NCBI GenBank assembly: GCA_944324465.1
Contig: CALUWI010000012.1
Location: forward strand, 1 to 64,000
DNA from: an uncultured Mucispirillum sp.
GTDB taxonomy: Bacteria; Chrysiogenota; Deferribacteres; Deferribacterales; Mucispirillaceae
Direction of reading: 5' to 3'
DNA: 64,000 nucleotides
Positions 10,892 through 22,821 of the stretch are shown here, piece after piece. The translations under genes and the position numbers were made by a program. Every line of letters begins with the position of its first letter. Within the stretch, counting starts at the first letter, position 1. The notes under the pieces were generated by a model. The model worked only from the letters and a program-made list of their open reading frames with translations, did no database searches and was not told the DNA's origin.

Positions 10892-11368
10892 ATGAAATAT
10901 AAATTTAATTTTAAAAATACAGCTATTACTTTAATTGCAGTTTTCACTTTATTTTTTCTGGCAGAGTATTTGTTTAATAGAGAATATAAAATACTTTTTT
11001 TTGCAGTATGTTTTTTCTCTGTTACAGTATTAATATGCTTATTTATATATTTACTGCTTTTATTTGATAACAGATACAGGCTTACTTATGCCGATGCTGA
11101 TGAATTAAGCGATGAAACAAAAGCAAAGATTATTAAAGAAAATATAAAAGATACAAAAGAAACTCAAAAAAATAATCATTTAAAAGAAATGCTGTATGTT
11201 ATAATTTACAGGCAGATATATGTTTTAGGCTTTTTTGAACTGCTGCTGATTATTCATTTCCTGCTGACAGATATGGAAAACATTAATAAACTGCTTATTA
11301 ATACTTTCCCTGCATTATTTGCATTGATTATTGCAGTAACTGATATTCTTAAAAAAATTAGCAAATAA
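10892..11368 (+). CDS. Small membrane protein of unknown function
   Basis: 158 residues from ATG 10892. An upstream in-frame start at 10814 would overlap the divergent gene, and no clear ribosome site is seen for either, so the start is uncertain. Two membrane spans near the N-terminus (~10-30, ~38-62) are followed by a charged cytoplasmic-type loop (~65-105, K/E/D rich) and two further spans (~110-130, ~136-153). The layout suggests four transmembrane helices with a soluble loop. No family is recognised. It converges on the LysE-type gene with a gap of only 7 bp. Confidence 0.6.
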   Translation: MKYKFNFKNTAITLIAVFTLFFLAEYLFNREYKILFFAVCFFSVTVLICLFIYLLLLFDNRYRLTYADADELSDETKAKIIKENIKDTKETQKNNHLKEMLYVIIYRQIYVLGFFELLLIIHFLLTDMENINKLLINTFPALFALIIAVTDILKKISK

Positions 11369-11375
11369 TACTATA

Positions 11376-12188
11376 TCACTTCATATCGTGAGAATGTTCT
11401 TCATGAGTGTGGTTATCATCATGAAGAAATTCATCATGTTTATGGTCTATTGAGTGGTCATGGTCATCATGAATATGGTCAGCTTCTTCCCCATGATTAT
11501 GCATACCTTCTATTATACTGTCATCAACACCAAACACATTAAAGAGATTAATATGATTATGCTCATGATTTGGATTATTAAAATTATGTATAAACTGGGA
11601 AGCCATATATATGCACAGTGCAGCAATAAAAATATTAATAACTTTCCATGTTTTTGGATGGTTTAAAGGTTTTGCAAGAGTAGCACCAATAGTTCCTAAA
11701 AATGCATACCAGAAAAATGCAGCACATATTACACCTAACCCAAATATCCAGTGATGAGGATAAAAGTTAGCAGCAAGTGAGCCCATTATAGTAGTATCTA
11801 TAATAACATGTGGGTTAAGTAGTGCAAAAGCAAGCCCTGAAAGCAGAACTTCTTTTTTTGAAACAAGCCCTTTTTCTTCGTTATCTATTACTATATAATC
11901 ATTTTTCTTAACAGCTGCATATAATGACTTGCCTGCATAAAAAAGCAGGAACACAATACCTATACCTGTAATTATTTCATATAAGTGTGGTATGGAGCGG
12001 ACTAATGCCCCCATACCAGCAATACCTATTGTAACAAGCAGTGTTTCACTAAAAAAACATGTAAGAACAGCAACTATCACATATTCTCTGCGGATACCCT
12101 GCTTTAATATAAAAGCACTTTGCAGGCCCACAGTCATTACTAAACCAAGTTCCAGTAAAAAACCCTGGATAAAATCAGTTAATATCAT
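11376..12188 (-). CDS. LysE/ArgO-family exporter with histidine-rich C-terminal tail
   Basis: 270 residues. The first ~200 form a LysE-type amino-acid exporter: an N-terminal G-F-L-L-E-L-G-L-V-M-T-V-G-L-Q segment, about six membrane spans, and the conserved A-L-L-N-P-H-V motif. Family members export Lys, Arg or related amino acids. The last ~65 residues are a hydrophilic tail packed with His and Asp (many H-x-H and D-H pairs), unusual for the family and resembling metal-binding tails of metal transporters. It starts 6 nt after the permease-ATPase fusion, so the two are probably co-transcribed. Amino-acid export controlled by metal, or metal export itself, are both possible. Confidence 0.8.
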   Translation of the reverse strand: MILTDFIQGFLLELGLVMTVGLQSAFILKQGIRREYVIVAVLTCFFSETLLVTIGIAGMGALVRSIPHLYEIITGIGIVFLLFYAGKSLYAAVKKNDYIVIDNEEKGLVSKKEVLLSGLAFALLNPHVIIDTTIMGSLAANFYPHHWIFGLGVICAAFFWYAFLGTIGATLAKPLNHPKTWKVINIFIAALCIYMASQFIHNFNNPNHEHNHINLFNVFGVDDSIIEGMHNHGEEADHIHDDHDHSIDHKHDEFLHDDNHTHEEHSHDMK

Positions 12189-12194
12189 ATTTAC

Positions 12195-14255
12195 CTATCT
12201 TGTAAGCAGCAGTTTTTCGTCAGTTAACTCATCTTTTCTAATAGCTTTAAATTTTTCCATAATAGCTTCAACAGTTAAGTTTTCTTTCTCTTTACCAGAA
12301 ATATCCATAATGATTTCGCCATTATCCATCATTAAAAGCCTGTTGCCGTATTTAATAGCATGCTGCATATTGTGAGTAATCATCATCATTGTAAGACCGT
12401 ATTCTTCTCTTAACTGTAAAGTAAGTTCCATTACTCTGTTAGAGTTATCTGGGTCAAGAGCTGCAGTATGTTCATCTAAAAGCACAAGTTCTGGATGGCT
12501 CATAGCTGTCATAAGCAGAGTAAGAGCCTGTCTTTGACCACCAGAGAAAAGTCCCACATTATCAGCAAGTCTTTTTTCAAGTCCCATATTAAGACGAGCA
12601 ACATGGTCTGCAAATTCTTTCCTTACTTTTTTATTAAGGCTGATTATTGGAAGTTTAAAACCTTTTTTACGGCATAATATCATATTATCTTCTAATGCCA
12701 TATCGCCGCTTGTACCAAGCAGTGGATTTTGGAATATTCTTCCAATAAAAGCAGCTTTTAAATATTCAGGCATTTTTGTAATATTTTTCATTTTATATAT
12801 AATGTTACCAGATGATGCTTTATATGTACCTGCAATTACATTAAAAAGTGTAGATTTACCAGCACCATTTGAGCCTATTATTGTAATAAAATCGCCTTTA
12901 TTCACAGTTAATGATAAGTTTTTTAATACATGTTTTTCATCAGGAGTGCCTTCAAAAAAACTTTTTGAAACATTCTGCAGCACTAAAACATTATCACCTT
13001 TATAATCTTCGCCAGTATTTGCACCAGCTACTGTTTTACTGCGTTTATTTATACCAAAAGATACTTTTTTAAATGCCATATTAAGTTTGCTTTCTGCACC
13101 ATATTTACTCATTAAGAATATTTTTATATGAATAAACAGGGCAAATAATACTGTAAGAGCAAAAATAAGCATCCACATAGAATTTTCGCTGTTTTGGCAG
13201 TATTTGAAAAACAGAACCATAGGGTATATAAAAAGTATTAAGTACAGTGATAAGAACCAAAATGGATATGTTTTATTAATAAAGCCGTCAACAACACGGG
13301 CTATACTGTCAATAACAGGGCTTGACTGCTTATCTGCAGTTTTTTTACTGCCGCCTTTCTTTTTCTGCATTTTGCTGGCAACAATAATTAATATTATTAA
13401 TATACCAGATATAAGCTTTAAGTCATTAGGTCCAAGACCTATATCATAGCCATATTTTAAGCCAAAATAAATAATTGCCTTATATATAATAGAACCTACT
13501 ATTACCCCTAATGTAATAAGCCATATTTTATTAGAGCGGATTAAAAATTCACCTATCATAACAGCTGCAAGGCCTACAACAATTATACCCTGCCCGCTTT
13601 GCACTGAAGCACTGCCTGTAAACTGAGCATACATTGCACCGCTTAATGCTACAAGGCCGTTAGACATACCAACACCTAATACTTTTAATACATTAGGGTT
13701 CATACCCTGCGATAATATCATCTGCTCATTAGAGCCTAATGCACCAAGAGATATACCTAAATCTGTTCTGAAGAATATATCTATAAGAATTTTTATATAG
13801 ATAAGTAATAGCAGAAAAAATATAAGTATGCTTATACTTGAGCTGATTTCTATACCAAAACCGCCAAAAAATCCTGAAATTGCACTGTCTGCATTTGTAA
13901 CTGCAGTATCATATTTATTATTAGGAAGTGGAACAAAGCTGCTGCCGTTAGTGATGCGTGTATTTATGGAATAAAGCATGGTCATTGTAATAATACCAGC
14001 TAAAAGATTTGGTATTTTTAATAAAGTATGAAGCAGTGCAGTAAAAACACCGGCTGTAATACCTGCAATAATTGCAACAACTAAACCTAAATATAAGTCT
14101 GAACCATTAACAATAAACATAGCTGCAACGCACGCACCTGTTGCAAATGAACCGTCTACTGTCATATCTGGAAAATCAAGGATTCTAAAAGTCATAAAAA
14201 CTCCTAGAACCATCATTGCATAAATCAAACCTTCAATAAAAACCGCATTTACCAT
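12195..14255 (-). CDS. ABC transporter permease-ATPase fusion (TrpYZ-like)
   Basis: 686 residues. Residues 1-~300 form a multi-span permease of the branched-chain/putative tryptophan type (motif D-F-P-D-M-T-V-D-G-S-F-A-T-G). Residues ~300-415 form a linker with two extra membrane spans and a charged stretch. Residues ~430-686 form the ATPase, with Walker A G-S-N-G-A-G-K-S-T, signature F-S-G-G-Q-R-Q and Walker B V-L-L-D-E-H-T-A. In related clostridial systems these are two genes plus a binding protein; no binding protein is present here. ATG 14255 follows a GGGAAG-type site, and an upstream ATG at 14282 is less likely. The substrate is probably an amino acid, by family and neighbourhood. Confidence 0.85.
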   Translation of the reverse strand: MVNAVFIEGLIYAMMVLGVFMTFRILDFPDMTVDGSFATGACVAAMFIVNGSDLYLGLVVAIIAGITAGVFTALLHTLLKIPNLLAGIITMTMLYSINTRITNGSSFVPLPNNKYDTAVTNADSAISGFFGGFGIEISSSISILIFFLLLLIYIKILIDIFFRTDLGISLGALGSNEQMILSQGMNPNVLKVLGVGMSNGLVALSGAMYAQFTGSASVQSGQGIIVVGLAAVMIGEFLIRSNKIWLITLGVIVGSIIYKAIIYFGLKYGYDIGLGPNDLKLISGILIILIIVASKMQKKKGGSKKTADKQSSPVIDSIARVVDGFINKTYPFWFLSLYLILFIYPMVLFFKYCQNSENSMWMLIFALTVLFALFIHIKIFLMSKYGAESKLNMAFKKVSFGINKRSKTVAGANTGEDYKGDNVLVLQNVSKSFFEGTPDEKHVLKNLSLTVNKGDFITIIGSNGAGKSTLFNVIAGTYKASSGNIIYKMKNITKMPEYLKAAFIGRIFQNPLLGTSGDMALEDNMILCRKKGFKLPIISLNKKVRKEFADHVARLNMGLEKRLADNVGLFSGGQRQALTLLMTAMSHPELVLLDEHTAALDPDNSNRVMELTLQLREEYGLTMMMITHNMQHAIKYGNRLLMMDNGEIIMDISGKEKENLTVEAIMEKFKAIRKDELTDEKLLLTR

Positions 14256-14338
14256 ATTTCTTCCCTTATATAAAAACTGCATTTGATAATATTATTTTTT
14301 TAATTGTTTATCAAGTATATTTTTGCTAATTTATTTTA

Positions 14339-15727
14339 TTATTTATCTATCACTGGAATTTCTTCCTTATGTATGTGGTTAATATTTTCTATATAAAATT
14401 TTGTATCCTTTGAAATTTGAGATGCAAGCAGCAGCACAGCAATTAAGTTTGGCACTGCCATAAAAGCATTTAAAATATCTGCAATAGTCCATACCATATC
14501 AAGAGCAAGCACTGGAGCAAACACTAATACTGCCACATATAAAAGTTTATAAGGTAAAATAGCTTTTCTGCCAAAAAGATATTCTGCACAGCGTTCCCCA
14601 TAATAAGACCAGCCTAAAATTGTAGAATAAGCAAAAGTTGTTAAAGCTACAATTAATATAAATGAGCCAAAATAAGGTATCTGGTTAAAAGCTGCAGTAG
14701 TCATCTGGCCGCCGTTTTGGAAATTTATCATATGCACTTCTGGGTATTTCATAACTGTAGAAACAATAACAATACCAGTAATCAGGCAGAAAACAACAGT
14801 ATCCCAGAATGTACCTGTTGCAGAAACAAGTGCCTGCCTTACAGGGTTTTTAGTTTGTGCAGCTGAAGCCACAAGTGGAGCAGAACCAAGACCTGATTCA
14901 TTGGAAAAAAGACCTCTTGCAATACCAAATCTGGCAGCAATTATAATGCCCTGACCTACTAAACCGCCTTCCACAGAGCCTGGAGCAAATGCTAAAGTGA
15001 TTATTGCTTTTAAGGCTGGAAGAAGATAGTCATAATTTAAGAAAAGTATATAAATACTTCCAAATATATAAAATATTGCCATAAAAGGCACTAAATTTGC
15101 GCATACTTTTGCAATAGATTTAATACCGCCGATAATAATAAGAGCAGTTAAAATTCCAAAAAATATACCGATGTAAATACGGGGAACACCAATAAAAGCA
15201 AGGTTAGAATCAAAAACTTCTGCAATTGCATTTATTTGAGTGGCGCATCCTATACCAAAAGATGCAAGCATAGCAAAAAGAGCAAAGGCGATTGCCATTT
15301 TTTTCATATTTAAGCCCCTTTCAAGAGCATACATTGCACCGCCTAACATTCTGCCGTCTTTTGACTGCACTCTGTATTTTACACCTATTAATGATTCTGC
15401 ATATTTTGTAGCAATACCAAATACACCAGTTATCCAGCACCAGAAAACTGCACCAGGACCGCCTAAATATACTGCTGTACCCACACCTATAATATTACCT
15501 GTTCCTATTGTGGAAGCAAGTGCAGTAGTTAATGCCTGAAACTGGCTTACATCACCTGCAGAGCCGCTGTCTTTTGTTATGGAAAGTTTAATACCTAACG
15601 GCACTTTTCTTTGAATAAAGCCTGTTTTATATGTAAGATAAATATGCGTACCTAAAAGCAGTAAAATCATAGGCACGCCCCATACTATATCCCTAAAATC
15701 ACTTAAATATGATGCAAAACTTTCCAT
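14339..15727 (-). CDS. Sodium:alanine/glycine symporter, AGCS family
   Basis: 462 residues, about ten to eleven membrane spans. The family signature region lies around A-L-A-S-T-I-G-T-G-N-I-I-G-V-G-T-A, with G-G-P-G-A-V-F-W-C-W directly after. Members take up alanine or glycine (sometimes glutamine) with sodium ions. The length agrees with the family (440-500). It is first of three same-strand transport genes (symporter, ABC fusion, LysE-like exporter), which together suggest amino-acid traffic. The 83-bp gap to the next gene has no clear terminator. Confidence 0.92.
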   Translation of the reverse strand: MESFASYLSDFRDIVWGVPMILLLLGTHIYLTYKTGFIQRKVPLGIKLSITKDSGSAGDVSQFQALTTALASTIGTGNIIGVGTAVYLGGPGAVFWCWITGVFGIATKYAESLIGVKYRVQSKDGRMLGGAMYALERGLNMKKMAIAFALFAMLASFGIGCATQINAIAEVFDSNLAFIGVPRIYIGIFFGILTALIIIGGIKSIAKVCANLVPFMAIFYIFGSIYILFLNYDYLLPALKAIITLAFAPGSVEGGLVGQGIIIAARFGIARGLFSNESGLGSAPLVASAAQTKNPVRQALVSATGTFWDTVVFCLITGIVIVSTVMKYPEVHMINFQNGGQMTTAAFNQIPYFGSFILIVALTTFAYSTILGWSYYGERCAEYLFGRKAILPYKLLYVAVLVFAPVLALDMVWTIADILNAFMAVPNLIAVLLLASQISKDTKFYIENINHIHKEEIPVIDK

Positions 15728-15906
15728 AATATAACCTTTAATATATATTTTAAGGGGCTATATTACCATACTTTTCTATATTTCTCAATGAAAAGTTAAG
15801 ATAAATTCTGATTAGAGCCATATATTATTAAATATAAACAGGTAATATTTTATTTATAATACAAAACTTTTTTAATTAAAAAAGCCTATATAAAATGGAC
15901 TTATTT

Positions 15907-16671
15907 TTAATCATCTTCCATATACCACTTATGCCATTTAGGCGGATTTTTTGCCACTGAATATTTAACAAATATATTTTCACGCTTAGGTTTATCTTCG
16001 CTATCAATGTCCCAGTTATTTAAATCCTGATTAAAGTTTTTTGCTTTATAAAACATTTTTCTCATATTTCGGACATATGATATATCCCAGTTAGATATAT
16101 CTTGATTAAAACTTTCTGCATTTTCAAACATACAAAACATATCTTCTACATTAGAAACATTCCAGCTGCTTATATCTTGATTAAAGTTTACTGTTTTTAA
16201 AAACATTCTATTCATATCTTTTACATTTTCAGTATTCCAGTTTCCAATATCTTGATTAAATTGTTTTGCTCCTGCAAACATCCATGATATATTCCTGACA
16301 TTTGATATATCCCAGCTTCCTATATCTTGATTAAACCTTACTGCATATTCAAACATATGCGACATATCTTTTACATTAGATACATTCCAATCTTCTATGC
16401 CTGTAAAATCTTTTCTTTCACTTTGATAAAATAAATTATGCATATCTGTTATTTTACTTGTATCAATTTCCCATAGTTTGATACTTTCATTACAAACTAA
16501 CTTTCTTAACTCATACCTAGTTTCTGGGAAATATTTTATTTTCATAGTATTTAAGCCATTATTATTTATATTTTCTGACTGCATATATACTGCAGCTTTA
16601 CTCTTTATATAGTCATTTGTAATAATGACTAAAAATATTATTACGAGTATAATTATCATATTATTTTTCAT
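15907..16671 (-). CDS. BspA-like DUF285 surface protein (paralog 1)
   Basis: 254 residues. An N-terminal hydrophobic segment (~5-18) acts as signal or anchor. From ~45 it has a module (P-E-T-R-Y-E-L...E-I-D-T-S-K-I-T-D-M) shared with the two other copies in this window. About five ~25-residue repeats of the type 'F-N-Q-D-I-S-x-W-N-V-S-N-V-x-D-M-x-x-M-F' follow. This is the DUF285 (PF03382) leucine-rich-like repeat, found in surface proteins of mycoplasmas and gut bacteria. It lies 39 bp after paralog 2 and downstream of the ATP synthase operon. Function is unknown; adhesion or ligand binding is a reasonable guess. Confidence 0.88.
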   Translation of the reverse strand: MKNNMIIILVIIFLVIITNDYIKSKAAVYMQSENINNNGLNTMKIKYFPETRYELRKLVCNESIKLWEIDTSKITDMHNLFYQSERKDFTGIEDWNVSNVKDMSHMFEYAVRFNQDIGSWDISNVRNISWMFAGAKQFNQDIGNWNTENVKDMNRMFLKTVNFNQDISSWNVSNVEDMFCMFENAESFNQDISNWDISYVRNMRKMFYKAKNFNQDLNNWDIDSEDKPKRENIFVKYSVAKNPPKWHKWYMEDD

Positions 16672-16710
16672 TTAATATCTCTATTTATAGTTAATTAAAT
16701 ATAAATATCA

Positions 16711-17325
16711 TTAATTTTGATACCATTCAGGTGGGTTGTTTTTAAGAGGTGAATCAATAAACATATTTTCCATAGTTTCTACTTTTGATACATTCCAGCT
16801 ATTTATATTCTGATTAAAACTTTTTGCATTATCAAACATATTGTTCATATTAATTACATTTGATACATTCCATTTGCTTATATCTTGGTTAAAACTATCC
16901 GCATATAAAAACATTCCCTGCATATTAGTAACACTTGATACATTCCACATTGAAATATCACTGTTAAAATCTAAAGCAGCAGAAAACATATAGGACATAT
17001 CTTCTACCTGCGATACATTCCATTTAGATATATCCTGATTAAAACATAGATTATTGCAGAATAATCCTGCCATATTTTTTACATTACATGTATTCCAGCC
17101 TGATATATCAAACTCATCATAATCAAAACCTGCAAACATATAACTCATATCTATTACATTAGATACATCCCATGTTTCAAGCCCTGTATAATCATCTCTT
17201 TCAAAAAAATTTTGAAATAACCGTGACATATCTATAATATTTGATACATCAATATCTCCAAGAGAAATTTTTTCGTTTCTTATTAATAATTCAAGCTCTT
17301 TCCTGTTCAACGGTTTATATTTCAT
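16711..17325 (-). CDS. DUF285 repeat protein without signal peptide (paralog 2)
   Basis: 204 residues from ATG 17325; a TTG at 17340 is the alternative. Neither has a ribosome-binding site, and both lie just past the T tract of the ATP synthase terminator. The shared module (N-R-K-E-L...D-I-D-V-S-N-I-I-D-M) starts almost at once, followed by about five DUF285 repeats and an N-N-P-P-E-W-Y end that matches paralogs 1 and 3. No signal peptide or membrane segment is visible, unlike its two relatives. It is either cytoplasmic, exported another way, or a copy that lost its leader. Paralog 1 follows on the same strand. Confidence 0.82.
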   Translation of the reverse strand: MKYKPLNRKELELLIRNEKISLGDIDVSNIIDMSRLFQNFFERDDYTGLETWDVSNVIDMSYMFAGFDYDEFDISGWNTCNVKNMAGLFCNNLCFNQDISKWNVSQVEDMSYMFSAALDFNSDISMWNVSSVTNMQGMFLYADSFNQDISKWNVSNVINMNNMFDNAKSFNQNINSWNVSKVETMENMFIDSPLKNNPPEWYQN

Positions 17326-17340
17326 ACTGCATTTACTCAA

Positions 17341-17378
17341 TAAAAAAGGGATATACCATAATAATGAGTATATCCCTT
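17341..17378 (-). terminator. Terminator of the ATP synthase operon
   Basis: Read on the minus strand, an 11-bp perfect stem (17378-17368 with 17356-17346) is followed by a T tract ending at 17342, 31 nt after the atpC stop. Confidence 0.9.
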
Positions 17379-17408
17379 AATAATTTATATAATATTTTTT
17401 AGTTTATA

Positions 17409-17804
17409 TTATATATTTAAAGCTGTTTCGCAGAATTTTAATGCAGTTTCTTTTTCCTTGCGGATTTCCTCGTCAGCTATTTCACCAGCTAACTCTGCAC
17501 TTAATGCATCATATTCAGCTTTAATTTTTGCAGCATCAATGTCTTTTACATATACTGCTCTTTCAGCTAATACATTAACTTTGTTATCTGCTACTTCAAG
17601 AAACCCTTTAGATACTATAACCTTAAATGTTTCTTGACCTATTGCATAGGTAAGTACACATGGCACTAACTCTGTGCAAAATGGGGAGTGGTCAGGGTAT
17701 AAACCAAATGCACCGCCTGCACCCATAGCAAAAACATTATCTACATCTGATGATACAAGTAACTTTTCAGGTGAAACAAGTTCAAGAAACAATTTATCAG
17801 CCAT
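17409..17804 (-). CDS. atpC: ATP synthase F1 epsilon subunit
   Basis: 131 residues. An N-terminal beta-sandwich begins K-L-F-L-E-L-V-S-P-E and includes G-A-F-G-L-Y-P-D-H-S-P-F-C-T, the family signature. A helical C-terminal part from ~85 carries the usual alternating charged residues. Epsilon sits on the central stalk and modulates ATPase activity. It is the last gene of the operon, 2 nt after atpD, with a terminator 31 nt downstream. The length is normal (130-140). Confidence 0.95.
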   Translation of the reverse strand: MADKLFLELVSPEKLLVSSDVDNVFAMGAGGAFGLYPDHSPFCTELVPCVLTYAIGQETFKVIVSKGFLEVADNKVNVLAERAVYVKDIDAAKIKAEYDALSAELAGEIADEEIRKEKETALKFCETALNI

Positions 17805-17806
17805 AA

Positions 17807-20088
<2,282 letters not shown>

Positions 20089-20149
20089 TAAAAGCTCCTA
20101 ATCTCCTAAAATTATCAGTGAGCATACCGCAGATTTCTCTGCGGTTATT

Positions 20150-21658
20150 TTATGCAGTAAATTGTTTTTTAAATGTTTCTAAAGCAGATTTCATTTTGTT
20201 AGTTAAATCATCAGAAATAACTTTTTTCTCTGCAATTTCTTCCAGTATGCCTAAGCCACCAGATTTAAGGTATGCTAAATAGTCTTGTTCAAACTTTCTA
20301 ACATCTTTAACTTCTATATCATCTAAGTAGCCGTTGATTGCTGCAAATATAACAGCAATTTGTTCTTCAACTGGGAATGGTTTATTTTTATTTTGTTTTA
20401 AAAGTTCCATTAAACGGCTGCCGCGAGTAAGCTGTTTCTGAGTAGCTGGGTCTAAGTCACTGCCGAACTGAGCAAAAGCTGCCATTTCTCTGTATTGAGC
20501 AAGCTCAAGACGGAGTTTACCAGCAACTTGTTTCATTGCTTTAATTTGTGCAGAACCACCAACACGAGAAACTGAAATACCTGCGTTAACTGCTGGACGG
20601 AAACCAGAGTTAAAAAGGTCTGTTTCTAAGAATATCTGCCCGTCTGTAATAGAAATTACATTTGTAGGGATATATGCAGAAACGTCCCCTGCTTGTGTTT
20701 CAATAATTGGTAATGCTGTTAATGAGCCAGCACCTAAATCATCATTTAATTTAGCAGCTCTTTCTAATAATCTGGAATGTAAGTAGAATACATCACCAGG
20801 ATATGCTTCACGGCCAGGTGGGCGGCGAAGTAATAATGACATCTGTCTGTAAGCTGTAGCATGTTTAGATAAATCATCATAGATTAAAAGAGCATGTTTG
20901 CCATTATCTCTGAAATATTCACCCATTGTACAGCCTGCAAGAGGAGCAATAAATTGCAGTGGAGCAGGGTCAGAAGCTGTTGCTGCCACAACAATTGTAT
21001 AGTCCATAGCACCATGCTCTTCTAATGTTTGAACAACTTGTGCAACTGTTGAGCGTTTTTGACCTATTGCAACATAAACGCAAATCATATTTTGCCCTTT
21101 TTGGTTGATAATAGTATCAAGAGCAATTGCAGTTTTACCAGTTTGACGGTCGCCAATAATAAGCTCCCTTTGGCCTCTGCCTATAGGTATCATTGAGTCA
21201 ATCGCTTTAATACCTGTTTGAACTGGTTCATGAACTGGTTTTCTTAATACGATACCAGGGGCAACTTTTTCAATAACATCTGTTTTTTTAGCATTGATAG
21301 GGCCTTTGCCGTCAATAGGCTGACCAAGGGCATTTACAACCCTTCCTACAAGTTCCTCACCAACAGGAACAGATGCAATTTTACCTGTGCGTTTTACAGT
21401 ATCACCTTCTTTAATGCCAAGGTAATCACCCATAACAACAACACCGACATTGTCTTCCTCTAAGTTCAATGTCATACCATAAATACCGCCAGGAAACTCA
21501 ACTAATTCCCCAGCCATAACATTGTCAAGCCCGTAAACTTTCGCAATACCATCACCTGCGCTGATTACGGTGCCAACTTCCTCCATAGCAACCTTTTTAT
21601 CAAAATCTTTGATTTGGTCGCGTATGATCTGGCTTATTTCTTCCGCTTTTATGTGCAT
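20150..21658 (-). CDS. atpA: ATP synthase F1 alpha subunit
   Basis: 502 residues. Walker A G-D-R-Q-T-G-K-T lies near residue 169, with the [18 protein letters not shown] stretch further on. Alpha is the non-catalytic nucleotide-binding partner of beta in the F1 head. The start M-H-I-K-A-E-E-I-S fits the family. It is separated from atpH by 63 bp and from atpG by 61 bp on the same strand. Confidence 0.98.
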   Translation of the reverse strand: MHIKAEEISQIIRDQIKDFDKKVAMEEVGTVISAGDGIAKVYGLDNVMAGELVEFPGGIYGMTLNLEEDNVGVVVMGDYLGIKEGDTVKRTGKIASVPVGEELVGRVVNALGQPIDGKGPINAKKTDVIEKVAPGIVLRKPVHEPVQTGIKAIDSMIPIGRGQRELIIGDRQTGKTAIALDTIINQKGQNMICVYVAIGQKRSTVAQVVQTLEEHGAMDYTIVVAATASDPAPLQFIAPLAGCTMGEYFRDNGKHALLIYDDLSKHATAYRQMSLLLRRPPGREAYPGDVFYLHSRLLERAAKLNDDLGAGSLTALPIIETQAGDVSAYIPTNVISITDGQIFLETDLFNSGFRPAVNAGISVSRVGGSAQIKAMKQVAGKLRLELAQYREMAAFAQFGSDLDPATQKQLTRGSRLMELLKQNKNKPFPVEEQIAVIFAAINGYLDDIEVKDVRKFEQDYLAYLKSGGLGILEEIAEKKVISDDLTNKMKSALETFKKQFTA

Positions 21659-21721
21659 AAAGCCATGCTCCTTGAATATATTCTTTTACTTATGAAACCA
21701 TAAGTTTTAACAAATCTTAAC

Positions 21722-22264
21722 TTACATTAATGAAGCTTTTAATTTATCAAGCTGACCTTTGATTGTTGCATCATAAAGTCTGCTGCCAAGCTTCACTCTT
21801 ACACCACCAATAACTGATGGGTCAATCTTATCTTTTAATACAATAGTTTTGCCAGTTAAATGTTCAAGCCTTTTAACAAGCTCTTTTTTAACTGCATCAC
21901 TTGCAGCCTCAGCAAACACTGCTTCTGCTTCAAGTTTGTTTTCTGCCTCCATGATAAACTGTTTAACAGATTTATCAATATCAGCAAGTAATATAAGACG
22001 CTTTTTCTCAATTAAAACAGCTATAAATTTATACAGCTCATCAGAGATTTTACCTGACTTTTTAAGTGCTGAAAATATAGCAAGTTTTTCTTCATGAGAG
22101 ATAGTTGGGTTTTTTACCACATTAGCAAAATCACTGCTTGTGCTGCAAAGAGACGCAAGAGCAGAAAGCTCATCCCATATTTTTGCTGCACTTGCTGCAT
22201 GGTTTGCATTAATTAATGAGAAAAAAGCACCTGCGTAACGACGCGCAATAGTATTGTTACTCAC
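21722..22264 (-). CDS. atpH: ATP synthase delta subunit
   Basis: 180 residues. The N-terminal helical domain starts N-T-I-A-R-R-Y-A-G-A-F-F, and the C-terminus has D-P-S-V-I-G-G-V-R-V-K-L-G-S-R-L-Y-D, both family signatures. Delta (OSCP homologue) links the peripheral stalk to the F1 head. It is only 3 nt after atpF, implying translational coupling. The length is normal. Confidence 0.96.
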   Translation of the reverse strand: MSNNTIARRYAGAFFSLINANHAASAAKIWDELSALASLCSTSSDFANVVKNPTISHEEKLAIFSALKKSGKISDELYKFIAVLIEKKRLILLADIDKSVKQFIMEAENKLEAEAVFAEAASDAVKKELVKRLEHLTGKTIVLKDKIDPSVIGGVRVKLGSRLYDATIKGQLDKLKASLM

Positions 22265-22267
22265 CTG

Positions 22268-22810
22268 CTACTCCCCTATACGCTTAACGTATTCATCTAA
22301 TATTTTAGCGGCTTTGCTGCCGTTTATTTCTTTAATAAGTTTTTGCTCTGCCTGACTTGCTGCAAGCTCTACAGCCTCACGGTGCAAATTTTGTATAGCA
22401 CGCTCTTTTTCTGATTCTATCATATTAATAGCAAACTGTTTCATTTGTTCAACATGCTTTTTAGCATCAGCAATCATATTTTCTCTTTCTGATTCTGCTA
22501 CTTTTTTAGCATTTGCTTTCATCTCTTCAAGCTCTTTTTTAAGCTCTACCATTTTAGCTTCATACTGCTTAACTTTAGCCATCGCCTCATCTTTAGCAGT
22601 TTCAGCTTCAGCAAGTGCTGCTTTAATATCTTCAGTTCTTTGGATAAGCATAGCTTTTATTCGTTTAGCTGTAAGAAAATATAAAAGTGCTGCAAAAATA
22701 ACAAACATAGCAACACGCCAGCCAAATGTTTTCCAATCAAGCTCACCACCAGCAGCAAATGCAGTTAATGGAAAAGAAAGCAATGTAATTAATAAAAATG
22801 CTTTTTTCAC
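22268..22810 (-). CDS. atpF: ATP synthase F0 b subunit with N-terminal signal-like segment
   Basis: 180 residues. An initial hydrophobic stretch ending L-T-A-F-A-A-G-G looks like a cleavable signal peptide. A second membrane span (~28-46, W-R-V-A-M-F-V-I-F-A-A-L-L-Y-F-L) is followed by a long charged coiled coil to the end. The b subunit forms the peripheral stalk. A signal-like leader on b is seen in some delta-proteobacterial and related lineages. It overlaps neither neighbour: 3 nt to atpH and 11 nt from the b' gene. Confidence 0.93.
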   Translation of the reverse strand: MKKAFLLITLLSFPLTAFAAGGELDWKTFGWRVAMFVIFAALLYFLTAKRIKAMLIQRTEDIKAALAEAETAKDEAMAKVKQYEAKMVELKKELEEMKANAKKVAESERENMIADAKKHVEQMKQFAINMIESEKERAIQNLHREAVELAASQAEQKLIKEINGSKAAKILDEYVKRIGE

Positions 22811-22821
22811 CTGCTCCCCCT

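Noticed and set aside
11454-11666. Met/Ile-rich plus-strand ORF
   Set aside because: Antisense shadow of the His-rich tail of the LysE-type gene.
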